From Phenylobacterium montanum (GTDB lineage: Bacteria > Pseudomonadota > Alphaproteobacteria > Caulobacterales > Caulobacteraceae): DNA of 64,000 bases. Location: positions 186,001 through 250,000 of the forward strand of contig NZ_CP073078.1 of NCBI RefSeq assembly GCF_018135625.1, in the 5' to 3' direction. The notes below the pieces were generated by a model that saw only the letters and a list, made by a program, of their open reading frames with translations, made no database searches and was not told where the DNA came from. Both the position numbers and the translations under genes were made by a program. Below, piece after piece: positions 28,378 through 38,530 of this stretch. Position 1 is the first letter of the stretch. Every line of letters begins with the position of its first letter.

Positions 28378-29582
28378 CCAAGCGACGTGTGACAATTCTG
28401 GGCTCGACCGGCTCGATCGGCGTATCGACCCTGAGCCTGTTCGACGAGGCGACCCGACAGGGCACGGCCGAGGTCGAGATCGTCGCCCTGGTCGGCGGCC
28501 GCAATGTCGAGCTTTTGGCCGAGCAGGCCAGGACCTGGCGGCCCGCGCGGGTGGTGATCGCCGATGAGAGCCTTTACCAGCCGCTGAAGGAACGCCTGAA
28601 CGGCGCGGGCGAGGGGATCGAGATCGCGGCGGGGACCGAGGCGGTGATCGCCGCCGCCGAAATGCCGACCGATTGGGTGATGTCCGCCATCGTCGGCTCG
28701 GCGGGCCTGGCGCCCACCCTGGCGGCGGCGCGAAAGGGAGCGGTGATCGCCCTGGCCAACAAGGAAAGCCTAGTCTGCGCCGGCCCGACCCTTCTGGAAA
28801 CGGCCCGGGCGGCTGGGGGGCACGTGATTCCGGTGGATTCCGAGCATTCGGCCATCTTCCAGTCGCTGCAGACGGCCTGCGCCCACCGCGTGGCGCGGCT
28901 GATCCTGACCGCCTCGGGCGGGCCGTTCCGGGAGTGGACCCTGCAGGACATGGCCGGCGCCACGCCTGAGCAGGCGGTGGCCCATCCCAACTGGAGCATG
29001 GGCGCCAAGATTTCGATCGATTCGGCCACCATGATGAACAAGGGCCTGGAGATGATCGAGGCCGCCTACCTGTTCGACACCCCGCCGGAGCGCATCGACG
29101 TCTTGGTCCATCCCCAGTCCATCATCCACAGCATGGTCGAGTACGAGGATGGATCGACCCTGGCCCAGCTGGGGCCGCCGGACATGCGCGCGCCGATCGC
29201 CTGCGCCTTTGCCTGGCCCGACCGGCTGCCCTGGCCGGCGCCCAGGCTGGACCTGGCCGCCATCGGCTCCCTGACCTTCGCCGAGCCGGATCCGATCCGT
29301 TTCCCGGCCATCGGCATAGCGCGGCAGGCCCTGACCGCCGGCGGCCTGGCGCCTGCGGCGATGAACGCGGCCAATGAGACCGCGGTGGCGGCCTTCCTTG
29401 ACCGGCGCATCGGCTTTCTCGATATTGCCGCGACCGTTTCCGAGACGCTGGAGCGCATGGAGGCGGTTGGCGATCTGGGCGCGGGGGCGGCCGGCGACAT
29501 ATTGGAGAACGCCATGACCACCGACAGATCCGCGCGCCGCGTGGCCGGCGACATCGTCGCGGGTCTCGGCGCCGCCCGCTAG
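28365..29582 (+). CDS. dxr: 1-deoxy-D-xylulose 5-phosphate reductoisomerase
   Basis: Dxr carries out the first committed step of the MEP isoprenoid pathway using NADPH and a divalent metal. [13 protein letters not shown] is the N-terminal NADPH-binding motif, [14 protein letters not shown] the metal site and [20 protein letters not shown] the substrate loop. The protein has about 402-405 residues. The start is unclear, GTG at 28365 or TTG at 28374 overlapping the cdsA stop. Placement after uppS is logical, because MEP products feed undecaprenyl diphosphate. Confidence 0.93.
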   Translation: MGALTKRRVTILGSTGSIGVSTLSLFDEATRQGTAEVEIVALVGGRNVELLAEQARTWRPARVVIADESLYQPLKERLNGAGEGIEIAAGTEAVIAAAEMPTDWVMSAIVGSAGLAPTLAAARKGAVIALANKESLVCAGPTLLETARAAGGHVIPVDSEHSAIFQSLQTACAHRVARLILTASGGPFREWTLQDMAGATPEQAVAHPNWSMGAKISIDSATMMNKGLEMIEAAYLFDTPPERIDVLVHPQSIIHSMVEYEDGSTLAQLGPPDMRAPIACAFAWPDRLPWPAPRLDLAAIGSLTFAEPDPIRFPAIGIARQALTAGGLAPAAMNAANETAVAAFLDRRIGFLDIAATVSETLERMEAVGDLGAGAAGDILENAMTTDRSARRVAGDIVAGLGAAR

Positions 29583-29613
29583 CAGCCCCCTCGAACCGCA
29601 AAGGCCGCACTCC

Positions 29614-30831
29614 ATGATGGGCGTCGCGCAAAGAGCGCTGATCGATGTTGTGACATGGTTGCCGGTGATCTCGCTGATCATCACCGTGCACGAACTCGGC
29701 CATTTCTGGATGGCGCGAGCCTTCGGCATCGCCGTCGAACGCTTCTCGCTTGGGTTTGGCCGCGCCATCGTCTCCTGGCGCGACAAGGCCGGCATCGAGT
29801 GGCGGATCGGCTGGATCCCCATGGGCGGCTATGTCCGCTTCGCCGGCGACGACAACGCCGCCAGCGTGCCGGACGAGACCGACCTGAAGGCGCTGAAGGC
29901 CGAGATCATCGCCACGGAAGGCCCCGGGGCCGAGCTGCGCTATTTCGCCTTCAAGCCGGTCTGGCAGCGCGCCCTGGTGGCGGCGGCAGGGCCATGCGCC
30001 AACTTCATCCTGGCGATAGCGATCTTCGCCGTGCTGCTGGGCTCGCTGGGCGAATATGTCACCATGCCCAAGGTCGACCAGGTGGTCCCCGGAAGCGCCG
30101 CCGAGCGCGCCGGCTTCAAGGCCGGCGACCTGATCCTCCAGGCCAACGCCCACCGAATCGACAGTTTCGAAGACCTGGCGAGCTACGTGATGGTGCGCGG
30201 CGACGCGCCGATCGCCTTCACGGTCGAGCGCGGGGGCCAGCGCCTTCAACTCACTGCGACGCCGGCGGAGCGGCTGGAGACCAAGGGAATCAACGCGGGC
30301 CGCCACGTTGGCTCGCTGGGCGTGGTCGCGCCGCATAGCCGCGACGCTTACCGCCACCTGACCTATGGCCCTGCGGCCGCGGTCGCCGGCGGCGTCCACG
30401 AGACCTGGGACATCGTCTCGACCACGAGCTACTACATCGGCCGCCTGGTGACCGGACAGGTCTCGGCCGACCAGCTCGGCGGGCCGCTGCGCACGGCGCA
30501 GCTGTCGGGTGCGGTGGCGACGGCCGCGGCGCACAGCGAGCGGGACCTGCCGACCAAGGCCTTCGCCGTGCTGGTGGGCCTGGCCCAGCTGGCGGCGTTC
30601 ATCTCGGTCAGCATCGGCTTCGTCAACCTCTTGCCGATCCCCGTGCTGGATGGGGGGCATCTCGTATTCTACGCCTATGAGGCGGTGGCCCGACGGCCCT
30701 TGGCCGAGCCGGTGCAGACGGCGAGTTATCGGGTGGGGCTTGCCTTACTGCTCGGTTTGATGTTGTTCGCCACGACCAACGATCTGCACCACAGCAGCGT
30801 GTTTCAATTTCTCGGTGGCCTGTTCTCTTGA
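29614..30831 (+). CDS. rseP: Site-2 intramembrane metalloprotease RseP (MmpA-like)
   Basis: The 405-residue protein has HELGHFWMARAF (the zinc-binding HExxH motif) in its first membrane helix, a PDZ domain around residues 145-225 and the third ligand motif NLLPIPVLDGGHL in a late membrane helix. RseP enzymes cut membrane-spanning substrates after a first periplasmic cleavage; in E. coli this activates the envelope stress sigma factor, and in Caulobacter the homologue MmpA clears the polarity protein PodJ. Its stop overlaps the bamA frame. Confidence 0.94.
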   Translation: MMGVAQRALIDVVTWLPVISLIITVHELGHFWMARAFGIAVERFSLGFGRAIVSWRDKAGIEWRIGWIPMGGYVRFAGDDNAASVPDETDLKALKAEIIATEGPGAELRYFAFKPVWQRALVAAAGPCANFILAIAIFAVLLGSLGEYVTMPKVDQVVPGSAAERAGFKAGDLILQANAHRIDSFEDLASYVMVRGDAPIAFTVERGGQRLQLTATPAERLETKGINAGRHVGSLGVVAPHSRDAYRHLTYGPAAAVAGGVHETWDIVSTTSYYIGRLVTGQVSADQLGGPLRTAQLSGAVATAAAHSERDLPTKAFAVLVGLAQLAAFISVSIGFVNLLPIPVLDGGHLVFYAYEAVARRPLAEPVQTASYRVGLALLLGLMLFATTNDLHHSSVFQFLGGLFS

Positions 30832-30842
30832 TCGACCGCCCC

Positions 30843-33347
30843 ATGCCGATGGCTGAAGTAATGGATCTGTCCACAGACCGACGTACCCGTGTTTCGCGCG
30901 CGCGTGCGCCCGGTCTGGCCCTGCTGTTGGCGACCACCACCCTGTCGGGGGCTGTGTGCGGTCAGGCCCTGGCGCAGACCGCGCCGGCCGGCCCGCCGCC
31001 CGGCGCTGCGCCTGCGCCCCCGGCCGCCGTGACGCCTGCGCCCGGCGCTCCGCTGGTCCCCGGCGCCCCGGCCCCTGCGAACGCGGTCGGCGAACAGTCC
31101 GGCGTAGTCGAGCGCATCGTCATCCAGGGCAATGTCCGCATCGAGCAGGACACCATCCTGTCCTACCTGCCGATCCAGGTGGGCGACCGGATCGGGCCGG
31201 CCCAGATCGACCTGGGCGTCAAGACCCTGTTCAAGACCGACCTGTTCTCGGACGTCAACATCCAGCTGGTCGGTGGCGAGCTGGACGTGCGGGTGGCCGA
31301 GAACCCGATCATCAACCAGGTGGTGTTCGAGGGGAACGACAACCTCAAGGACGACAAGCTGCGCGACGAGGTGACCGTGCGCCCGCGCGGCATCTTCACC
31401 AAGGGCAAGGTGCAGGGCGACGTCCAGCGGATCGTCGAGCTCTATCGCCGCTCGGGCCGCATCTCGGTCACGGTGACGCCGAAGATCGTCGAGCTGCCGC
31501 AAAAGCGCGTCGACCTGATCTTCGAGATCAACGAAGGGCCGAAGAGCGGCATCACCCGCATCAACTTCATCGGCAACAAGCAGTTTTCCGACAACGACCT
31601 GCGCGGGGTGGTGGTCACGAGGGAAAGCCGAATCTACCGGTTCCTGTCTTCGAACGACAACTACGACCCGGACCGGCTGGACTACGACCAGGAACAGCTG
31701 CGGAAGTTCTACCGCAACCACGGCTTCTACGACTTCCGCATCATCAACACGGTCGCCGAGCTGGCGCCGGACAAGAACGGCTTTGCGGTCACCTACACGA
31801 TCGACGAGGGGCCGAAATACCATTTCGGCAAGGTCAAGGTCGAAACCCAGCTGAAGAAGCTGAACGGCGCGGTGCTGCAGCAACTGCTGCCGATCCGCGA
31901 AGGCCAGCTCTATGAAGACAAGAAGATCGAGGACGCCACCGACGCCCTGACCTTCGCCGCCGGCGCCGCCGGCTTCGCCTTCGTCGATGTCGAGCCGCAC
32001 TACACGCCCAACCGCCAGACCCGGACGGTGGACCTGACCTTCAACGTCAAGGAAGGCCCGCGCGTCTACATCGACCGTATCGACATCGTCGGCAACACCC
32101 GCACCCTGGACCCCGTGATCCGGCGCGAGCTGCAGGTGACCGAAGGCGACGCCTACAACCGCGTGCTGGTCGACCGCTCGAAGAACCAGGTCAAGGCCCT
32201 GGGCTTCTTCAAGGACGTCGACATCACCCAGATCCCGGGCAGCGCCCCGGACCGCACCGGCCTGCAGGTCAAGGTCACCGAACAGCCGACCGGCGAGCTG
32301 TCGTTCAGCGCCGGCTACAGCTCGATCGACAAGCTGGTGCTCGACCTGGGCGTCTCCGAGCGCGACTTCCGCGGCCGTGGTCAGGATCTGCGCGCCGAGG
32401 CTTCGATCGGCTCGCTGCGCCAACAGATCAGCGTGTCGTTCACCGAGCCACGGTTCCTGGGCCGCAACCTCAGCGCCGGCTCGGATCTCTATGTGACCAA
32501 GTACGACTTCAGCCAGTACGCCGGCTACAACACCGCCTCGATCGGCGGCGCCCTGCGCCTGGGCTTTGCGGTGGGGTCCTATTCGTCGCTGCAGCTGCGC
32601 TACAATCTGCACTCGGACGACGTGCAGGTGGATTCCAGCCTCTGCGGCAATCCGCCGTCAGTCTCGCCGATCCTCTGCGCCGAGCGCGGCCACACCATCA
32701 CCTCGCTGGTGGGCTACACCCTGCGCTGGGACCACCGGAACGATCCGTTCAATCCGACCCGCGGCTTCTTCACCGAATTCTCGCAGGACTTCGCCGGCCT
32801 GGGCGGCTCGGTGAAGTATGTCCGCTCGGAGGCCAAGGGGGGCTGGTACCACGGCTTCACCCCGGACTGGATCTTCAGCGCCACCTTGAACACCGGCTAT
32901 ATCGGCGGCTGGGGCGGCTCGAACGTGCTGGTCAACGACCGCTTCTATGTCGGCGGCAACGATTTCCGCGGCTTCCAGATCGCCGGCGTCGGCCCGCGCG
33001 ACACCACCCCGGCCTACAACCAGGCCCTGGGCGGCAAGTTCAAGGCGGTCGCCTCGCTGGAGCAGACCTTCCCCGACTTCCTGCCCGAGCAGTATGGGAT
33101 CAGGACCGCGTTCTTCACCGACGTTGGTACGGCTGGCCTTTTGGACGCCCACGACCTGCGCGATCCGATCACCCACGCGCTCGAGCCCAGGATCAGGGAC
33201 AACCTGGCTTTCCGGGCGTCGGCGGGCATCAGCGTCTGGTGGAAATCGCCGCTCGGCCCGATCCGGATCGACCTCAGCGACGTCCTGTCGAAGGCTTCCT
33301 ACGACCGGACTGAAAACTTCCGTTTCTCCACTTCAACCAGGTTCTAG
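30843..33347 (+). CDS. bamA: Outer-membrane protein assembly factor BamA
   Basis: BamA inserts beta-barrel proteins into the outer membrane. A signal peptide ends near CGQALAQTAPA, followed by an unusually Pro/Ala-rich linker of about 40 residues. Five POTRA domains come next, the first beginning VVERIVIQGNVRIEQDTILS, and then the C-terminal barrel with the conserved FYVGGNDFRGF region. It ends in phenylalanine (FSTSTRF), the usual outer-membrane signal. About 834 residues. Starts at 30828 (TTG), 30843, 30849 and 30861 (ATG) are all possible. Confidence 0.95.
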   Translation: MPMAEVMDLSTDRRTRVSRARAPGLALLLATTTLSGAVCGQALAQTAPAGPPPGAAPAPPAAVTPAPGAPLVPGAPAPANAVGEQSGVVERIVIQGNVRIEQDTILSYLPIQVGDRIGPAQIDLGVKTLFKTDLFSDVNIQLVGGELDVRVAENPIINQVVFEGNDNLKDDKLRDEVTVRPRGIFTKGKVQGDVQRIVELYRRSGRISVTVTPKIVELPQKRVDLIFEINEGPKSGITRINFIGNKQFSDNDLRGVVVTRESRIYRFLSSNDNYDPDRLDYDQEQLRKFYRNHGFYDFRIINTVAELAPDKNGFAVTYTIDEGPKYHFGKVKVETQLKKLNGAVLQQLLPIREGQLYEDKKIEDATDALTFAAGAAGFAFVDVEPHYTPNRQTRTVDLTFNVKEGPRVYIDRIDIVGNTRTLDPVIRRELQVTEGDAYNRVLVDRSKNQVKALGFFKDVDITQIPGSAPDRTGLQVKVTEQPTGELSFSAGYSSIDKLVLDLGVSERDFRGRGQDLRAEASIGSLRQQISVSFTEPRFLGRNLSAGSDLYVTKYDFSQYAGYNTASIGGALRLGFAVGSYSSLQLRYNLHSDDVQVDSSLCGNPPSVSPILCAERGHTITSLVGYTLRWDHRNDPFNPTRGFFTEFSQDFAGLGGSVKYVRSEAKGGWYHGFTPDWIFSATLNTGYIGGWGGSNVLVNDRFYVGGNDFRGFQIAGVGPRDTTPAYNQALGGKFKAVASLEQTFPDFLPEQYGIRTAFFTDVGTAGLLDAHDLRDPITHALEPRIRDNLAFRASAGISVWWKSPLGPIRIDLSDVLSKASYDRTENFRFSTSTRF

Positions 33348-33352
33348 ACTTC

Positions 33353-34000
33353 ATGACCCAATCCAAGCTCGCCCTTATGCTGGCGTGCGTGAGCACAATC
33401 GCCCTGGCCGGCCAGGCCTCGGCCCAGGCCGCCAAAAAGGCCGCCGCACCGGCTCCAGCCGCCGCGCCTGCGGCTGCGCCGGCCCTGCAGTTCGGACCTG
33501 CGATCCCCGGCGCGTGCGTGCTCAGCAACGAGCGCTATCTTCTCGAATCCGCGGTCGGCAAGTTTGTCGTCCAGCGCCTGAATCAGCTGAAGTCGCAGTC
33601 CGACACCGAGCTGAACGCCGAGGCGCAGACCCTCCAGGCCGACGCCAACGCGCTGCAGGGCAAGAAAGCGACTCTGCCGCCTGACCAGTTCGAGCAGCAA
33701 GGCGCCGCCATCAACCTGCGCTACAACGCCCTGCAGCGGAAGGCTCAGCAGCGCGAAGCCGAAATCAACGAGACGCAGAAGAAGGCGCTCGGCCGGGAAG
33801 AGCAGGAGGCCATGCCGGTCATCCGCCAAGCCTTCGTCGCGCACAACTGCACGATCCTGTTCAATTCCGGCGCGGTGATGGCCGCGAGCCCGTCCATGGA
33901 CCTGACCCAGTCGGTCATCCAGGGCCTGGACGCCAAGATCACCCAGTTCCAGTTCGACCGCGAGCACCTGGAGCAGAACCAGGCGGCGCCGGCCCGCTAA
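33353..34000 (+). CDS. ompH: OmpH/Skp family periplasmic chaperone
   Basis: The 215-residue protein has a signal peptide ending near GQASAQ, then an Ala/Pro/Lys-rich linker, then an OmpH-like body with a long charged helical region (about residues 70-150) that would form the tentacle-like coiled coil. It is expected to hold unfolded outer-membrane proteins in the periplasm for the Bam machine encoded just before it. Two cysteines remain after the signal peptide (in IPGACVLSN and AHNCTILF) and could form a disulphide. Confidence 0.88.
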   Translation: MTQSKLALMLACVSTIALAGQASAQAAKKAAAPAPAAAPAAAPALQFGPAIPGACVLSNERYLLESAVGKFVVQRLNQLKSQSDTELNAEAQTLQADANALQGKKATLPPDQFEQQGAAINLRYNALQRKAQQREAEINETQKKALGREEQEAMPVIRQAFVAHNCTILFNSGAVMAASPSMDLTQSVIQGLDAKITQFQFDREHLEQNQAAPAR

Positions 34001-34009
34001 GTCCGGATC

Positions 34010-34034
34010 GGGCCCGGTCTTTCAGGCCGGGTCC
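34010..34034 (+). terminator. Possible weak terminator hairpin after ompH
   Basis: GGGCCCGG at 34010-34017 pairs with CCGGGTCC at 34027-34034 (one G-U) across a nine-base loop. It starts ten bases after the ompH stop. There is no T-run, so it may only attenuate transcription or protect the upstream RNA end. The 133-base gap to lpxD contains nothing else I can identify. Confidence 0.35.
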
Positions 34035-34133
34035 GTCCGTTCGGCGCCGCTTTCCCACTGTTGGCGCCGCCATGGCCTCTTGCCAACACCGCCGCGTCCG
34101 GCGCGTGATCGGGCGTAGATTGAGGGCCAAACC

Positions 34134-35165
34134 ATGCCGGATTTCCGTTTCTTCGAACCCCTCGGCCCTTTGGCGCTGGGCGACCTCGCCAAGGCGGTCG
34201 GCGCCGAATGCCCTGAGGCTGCGGCCGGTCTCTCTATAGAGGGCGTGGCGCCGCTGGACCGCGCCGGATCGCAGGAGGTCGCCTTCTTCGCTGACCGCCG
34301 CTACGCCGAGGCCCTTGGGGCTACGCGCGCTGGCGCCTGCTTTGTCGCCCCGGCGCACGCCGAGCGCCTGCCCAAGGCCTGCGTGGCCCTGGTCACCCCG
34401 GAACCGCAGATCGCCTATGTGCGGGCCTGCAACGCCCTGCACCGCGCCCGCCTGATTCCGCCCTGCGACAGCTTCGTGCACCCGAGCGCGGTGCTGGAGG
34501 AGGGGGTTCTGCTGGCCCCCGGCGCGGTCGTCGGGCCCGAAGCCCATATCGGCCGCGGGACCCGGATCGGCGCCAACAGCGTGATCGGCGTCGGCGTCAC
34601 GATCGGCCGCGATTGTGAGATCGGGGCCAATGTCACGGTCGGTTTCGCCCTGATCGGCGATCGGGTGCGCCTGCTGGCCGGCGCTCGGATCGGCGAGGCC
34701 GGCTTCGGCGTCGCCGGCGGCCGCGAAGGGGCGGTGGACATTCCCCAGCTCGGCCGGGTGATCCTGCAGGACGGGGTCAGCGTCGGGGTCAACAGCTGCA
34801 TCGACCGCGGCGCCTGGGACGACACGGTGATCGGCGAGAACACCAAGCTCGATAACCTGGTGCAGATCGCCCACAACTGCCGCCTGGGCCGCAACGTCCT
34901 GGCCGCCGCCCATACGGGGATTTCCGGCAGCACCGTGGTCGGCGACGGCGCCCGATTTGGGGGACGGGCGGGAATCGCCGATCATGTGAACATCGGGGCG
35001 GGGGCCACGGTGCTGGCCTCGGGCGGGGTGATGCGGGACATTCCCGCCGGTGAGGCCTGGGGCGGTATCCCGGCCATGCCCGCCCGCCAATGGTTCCGTC
35101 AGGTCGCCGCGCTGACGAAGCTGGCCCAGGGACGCAGCCGCGATGGACGCAACGAACATGAATGA
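34134..35165 (+). CDS. lpxD: UDP-3-O-acylglucosamine N-acyltransferase
   Basis: LpxD (343 residues) adds the second acyl chain, from acyl-ACP, in lipid A synthesis. An N-terminal uridine-binding domain (about 1-105) precedes the left-handed beta-helix of hexapeptide repeats. The catalytic histidine region is visible as VQIAHNCRLGRNVLAAAHTG near residues 243-262. The C-terminus forms a short helix. The gene overlaps the start of fabZ. Confidence 0.95.
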   Translation: MPDFRFFEPLGPLALGDLAKAVGAECPEAAAGLSIEGVAPLDRAGSQEVAFFADRRYAEALGATRAGACFVAPAHAERLPKACVALVTPEPQIAYVRACNALHRARLIPPCDSFVHPSAVLEEGVLLAPGAVVGPEAHIGRGTRIGANSVIGVGVTIGRDCEIGANVTVGFALIGDRVRLLAGARIGEAGFGVAGGREGAVDIPQLGRVILQDGVSVGVNSCIDRGAWDDTVIGENTKLDNLVQIAHNCRLGRNVLAAAHTGISGSTVVGDGARFGGRAGIADHVNIGAGATVLASGGVMRDIPAGEAWGGIPAMPARQWFRQVAALTKLAQGRSRDGRNEHE

Positions 35166-35628
35166 CCAGCCGCCGGCCGAGACCCAGACCGATATCGACA
35201 TCGCCGAGATCCTGCGCCGGATCCCGCACCGCTATCCCTTCCTGCTGATCGATCGCGCGGAAGACTACCGGCCCAACGAGTCGATCGTCGGGATCAAGTG
35301 CGTGACCGTCAACGAGCCGTTTTTCGCCGGCCACTTTCCCGGTAACCCGGTGATGCCGGGCGTGCTGATCCTGGAGGCCATCGCCCAGACCGGGGGGGTC
35401 TTGATGTCAAAGTCTCTGGACGTGGACACCGAGGGCAAGACCATCCTGTTCATGTCGCTGGACAATTGCCGCTTCCGCTATCCGGTGCGGCCGGGGGCGG
35501 TGCTGCGCATGATCGTCGAGGTCGTGCGGCACAAGGGGAATGTGTTCAAGTTCCGCGGCCGGGCCATGGTCGGCGACAAGCTCGCCGCCGAGTCCGAGTT
35601 CGCGGCTATGGTTGTGGAGACCCCCTGA
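35158..35628 (+). CDS. fabZ: 3-hydroxyacyl-ACP dehydratase
   Basis: FabZ dehydrates 3-hydroxyacyl-ACP in fatty acid elongation and competes with LpxA/LpxD for the same 3-hydroxyacyl-ACP pool, which explains its place among the lpx genes. The hot-dog fold motif [19 protein letters not shown] contains the catalytic histidine and glutamate, and [12 protein letters not shown] is the conserved N-terminal helix. The ATG at 35158 gives 156 residues; an ATG at 35143 would add five. The stop shares a base with the lpxA start. Confidence 0.95.
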   Translation: MNDQPPAETQTDIDIAEILRRIPHRYPFLLIDRAEDYRPNESIVGIKCVTVNEPFFAGHFPGNPVMPGVLILEAIAQTGGVLMSKSLDVDTEGKTILFMSLDNCRFRYPVRPGAVLRMIVEVVRHKGNVFKFRGRAMVGDKLAAESEFAAMVVETP

Positions 35629-36422
35629 TGGCCAAGATACATGCGACGGCGATCGTCGCGGCCGGCGCCGAACTCGCCGAAGATGCCGAGGTCGGGCCGT
35701 ACTGCATTGTCGGCGAAAACGTCCGCATCGGCGCCCGCACGCGCCTCTTGAAGCACGTGGTGGTCGAGGGGCACACCGAGATCGGCGAGGACTGCGAGAT
35801 CCACGCCTTCGCCTGCCTGGGCGGGCCGCCCCAGCACCTGGCCTACAAGGGCGAGCCGACCCAGCTGGTGGTCGGAAGCCGCAATATCATCCGCGAATAC
35901 GCCACCATGCACATCGGCACGCCCGGTGGGCGCGGGATCACCACGGTGGGCAGTGACGGGCTGTTCATGGGCCAGAGCCACGTGGCCCATGACTGCATCG
36001 TCGACGACAACGTGGTGCTGGCCCACGCCGCGACCCTGGGCGGCCATGTGCACGTCAACAAGTTCGTGTTCGTCGGCGGCCTGGCGGCGATCCACCAGTT
36101 CAGCCGGGTCGGACCGCACTCCTATATCGGCGGCCTGGCGGCGGTGACCAAGGACGTGATCCCCTACGGCTCGGTGTGGGGCAACCACGCGCACCTGGAA
36201 GGGCTGAACCTGGTGGGGCTGAAGCGCCGCGGGTTCTCGCGCGAGGTGATCAACGACCTGCGCGCCGCCTATCGCCTGCTGTTCGCCGACGAAGGCACGC
36301 TGCAGGAGCGGATCGACGACGTGGCGCGCGTGTTCGCCGGCTCGGAGCAGGTGATGGAGATCATCGACTTCATCCGCGCCGACGCCAACCGGCCCCTGTG
36401 CCTGCCGCACGTGGACGATTGA
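35628..36422 (+). CDS. lpxA: UDP-N-acetylglucosamine O-acyltransferase
   Basis: LpxA (264 residues) begins lipid A synthesis by acylating UDP-GlcNAc. The beta-helix of hexapeptide repeats occupies about residues 1-190. [20 protein letters not shown] contains the catalytic histidine, and [20 protein letters not shown] begins the C-terminal helical domain. The ATG at 35628 overlaps the fabZ stop (TGATG). Normal family length. Confidence 0.96.
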   Translation: MAKIHATAIVAAGAELAEDAEVGPYCIVGENVRIGARTRLLKHVVVEGHTEIGEDCEIHAFACLGGPPQHLAYKGEPTQLVVGSRNIIREYATMHIGTPGGRGITTVGSDGLFMGQSHVAHDCIVDDNVVLAHAATLGGHVHVNKFVFVGGLAAIHQFSRVGPHSYIGGLAAVTKDVIPYGSVWGNHAHLEGLNLVGLKRRGFSREVINDLRAAYRLLFADEGTLQERIDDVARVFAGSEQVMEIIDFIRADANRPLCLPHVDD

Positions 36423-36425
36423 GCC

Positions 36426-37268
36426 ATGTCCAAGCTCGGCCTGATCGCCGGCGGCGGCGACCTGCCGCGTGAGATCATCAAGGCCTGCCAGGGCGCCGAC
36501 CGGCCGATCTTCGTCGTTCGCCTGAGGGGCATGGCCGATCCCGACCTGGCGGGCGAGGACGGCTATGACAGCGGCGTCGCCGAGCTGGGCCGCACCTTCA
36601 AGGCGCTGAAGGGGCAGGGCTGCAAGGCGGTCTGCTTCGCCGGCAACGTCCCGCGGCCCGACTTTGCGACCCTGAGGCCCGACTTGCGTGGCATGGCGGC
36701 CCTGCCGGGGGCGATCGCGGCGGCGCGGCATGGGGACGACGCCCTGCTGCGCTTCCTGGCCGGCGAGTTTGAGAAGGAAGGCTTCGTCGTCGAGGGCGCC
36801 GACCAGGTGGTGGCCGGCCTGACGCTCGGCGAAGGCCCGCTGGGGCGCGTGGTCCCGCGGGAAGGCGATGTGCTGGACATCGACCGGGCCATGACCGCGG
36901 CCCGCGCCATCGGCGGTCTCGACATCGGACAGGCGGCGGTGGCCGCGCGGGGCGTGGTGCTGGCCCTTGAGGCGCAGGAGGGCACCGACGCCATGCTTGC
37001 CCGCTGCGCCCAGCTGCCGGCCGCCCTGCGCGGCGCCGCGGGCGCGCCCGCCGGCGTCTTGGCCAAGGCGCCCAAGCCGATCCAGGACCGGCGCATCGAC
37101 CTGCCGACGATCGGCCCGGCCACGGTGGTGGCGGCCGCACGAGCCGGGCTGGCGGGCATAGTCGGCGAGGCGGGCGCACTCTTGGTCGTCGACCGGCCCG
37201 CGGTGATCCAGACCGCGGACGAGCTGGGCCTTTTCGTATTCGGCCTGCCGCCCAAGTCCGACCGGTGA
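36426..37268 (+). CDS. lpxI: UDP-2,3-diacylglucosamine pyrophosphatase LpxI
   Basis: LpxI (280 residues, formerly DUF1009) cleaves UDP-2,3-diacylglucosamine to lipid X and UMP. It is the enzyme used by many alphaproteobacteria in place of LpxH. The N-terminus LGLIAGGGDLPREI and the C-terminal GPATVVAAARAGLAGIVGEA region match the family. The lpxA-lpxI-lpxB order supports the assignment, because lpxB uses its product. The lpxB GTG overlaps its stop. Confidence 0.93.
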   Translation: MSKLGLIAGGGDLPREIIKACQGADRPIFVVRLRGMADPDLAGEDGYDSGVAELGRTFKALKGQGCKAVCFAGNVPRPDFATLRPDLRGMAALPGAIAAARHGDDALLRFLAGEFEKEGFVVEGADQVVAGLTLGEGPLGRVVPREGDVLDIDRAMTAARAIGGLDIGQAAVAARGVVLALEAQEGTDAMLARCAQLPAALRGAAGAPAGVLAKAPKPIQDRRIDLPTIGPATVVAAARAGLAGIVGEAGALLVVDRPAVIQTADELGLFVFGLPPKSDR

Positions 37269-38431
37269 GTTCGCGCCCGCCCTGCATCATGCTGGTCGCC
37301 GCCGAGGCGTCCGGCGACGTCCTGGGCGCGGGCCTCGCCCGGGCGCTGAAGGCGCGGCTGGGCGAGGTGCGCTTTGTCGGCGTCGGCGGGGAGAAGATGG
37401 CCGCCGAGGGGGTCGAGAGCCCGTTCGACATCCGCGACCTGTCGATCCTCGGCCTATTGGAGGGCCTGCTGGCCTATCCGCGGGTGGTCAAGCGCGCCGA
37501 CGAGACCTGCGCCCTGGCCATGCGGGATAAGCCGGACATCGCCGTCCTGATCGATTCCTGGGGCTTCACCCTGCGTGTGGCCCAGCGGCTGAAGAAGGCC
37601 ATGCCAGGCCTGCCGGTGGTGAAGTATGTCGGGCCCCAGGTGTGGGCCTCGCGGCCGGGGCGGGCGCGGACCTTGGCGGCCACGGTCGACCACCTGATGT
37701 CGATCCACGCCTTCGACGCGCCCTATTTCGAGGCCGAGGGGCTGAAGACCAGCTTTGTCGGCAACCCGACCCTGGCGCGGGACTTCGCCGGCGCCGATGG
37801 CGAACGCCTGCGCCGCAACCTGGGCATGGCCCCGGACGCCCAGGTCCTCTTGATGCTGCCGGGCAGCCGCCCGTCCGAGATCAAGCGGGTGATGCCGCCG
37901 TTCGAGGAGGCCGCACGGCTGCTGAAGGCCCAGCGGCCCGGCCTGGAGGTGGTGATCCCCGCCGCCACGACCGTCGCCGAGGCCGTCCGCGCCCGCGCCG
38001 CGGCCCTGCCGTTCCCCGTGCACGTGCTGGAGGGCGACGAGGCGCGCTACGACGCCATGAAGGCCGCGACCGTGGCCCTGGCCTGCAGCGGCACGGTGAC
38101 CACCGAGCTGGCCCTGGCCGGCTGCCCGATGGTGGTGGGCTATCGGCTGGGCCACATCACCTACGCCATCGCGCTGAGGCTGATCCGGACGCCCTATATC
38201 ACCCTGCTCAACATCGCCGCCGGCGAGCCCGTGGCGCCGGAGTTCATCCAGGGCCGCTGCAACGGGCCTGAGCTGGCCAAGGCGCTGGCCCTGCGTCTGG
38301 ACGACCCCACCTTCCGCGCGGGCCAGATCGCCGCCCAGAACGCCGCCCTGGCGCGGATGGGGCGCGGCGGGCCGGACCCGTCCGAGCGCGCCGCCGAGGT
38401 GGTCGCGGGGCTGTTGCCGCACCGCGCCTGA
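37265..38431 (+). CDS. lpxB: Lipid-A-disaccharide synthase
   Basis: LpxB (388 residues) is a GT-B (family 19) glycosyltransferase that joins lipid X to UDP-diacylglucosamine to form the lipid A disaccharide at the inner membrane. VAAEASGDVLGAGLARALK is the N-terminal motif, WGFTLRVAQRLKK and YVGPQVWASRPGRA are membrane- and donor-related segments, and ALACSGTVTTELALAGCPMV is the C-terminal signature. It starts with GTG overlapping lpxI and closes the envelope cluster. Confidence 0.95.
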   Translation: MSSRPPCIMLVAAEASGDVLGAGLARALKARLGEVRFVGVGGEKMAAEGVESPFDIRDLSILGLLEGLLAYPRVVKRADETCALAMRDKPDIAVLIDSWGFTLRVAQRLKKAMPGLPVVKYVGPQVWASRPGRARTLAATVDHLMSIHAFDAPYFEAEGLKTSFVGNPTLARDFAGADGERLRRNLGMAPDAQVLLMLPGSRPSEIKRVMPPFEEAARLLKAQRPGLEVVIPAATTVAEAVRARAAALPFPVHVLEGDEARYDAMKAATVALACSGTVTTELALAGCPMVVGYRLGHITYAIALRLIRTPYITLLNIAAGEPVAPEFIQGRCNGPELAKALALRLDDPTFRAGQIAAQNAALARMGRGGPDPSERAAEVVAGLLPHRA

Positions 38432-38530
38432 ACACTCGCGTGGCGCGAAGCGCTGAGCTTGGATAACATGGGTCGCAGCGCCGCCCGGAGGTCGGCTCCG
38501 GCGCCGGCTGCCATTAGCCTGGGGGCGGGC

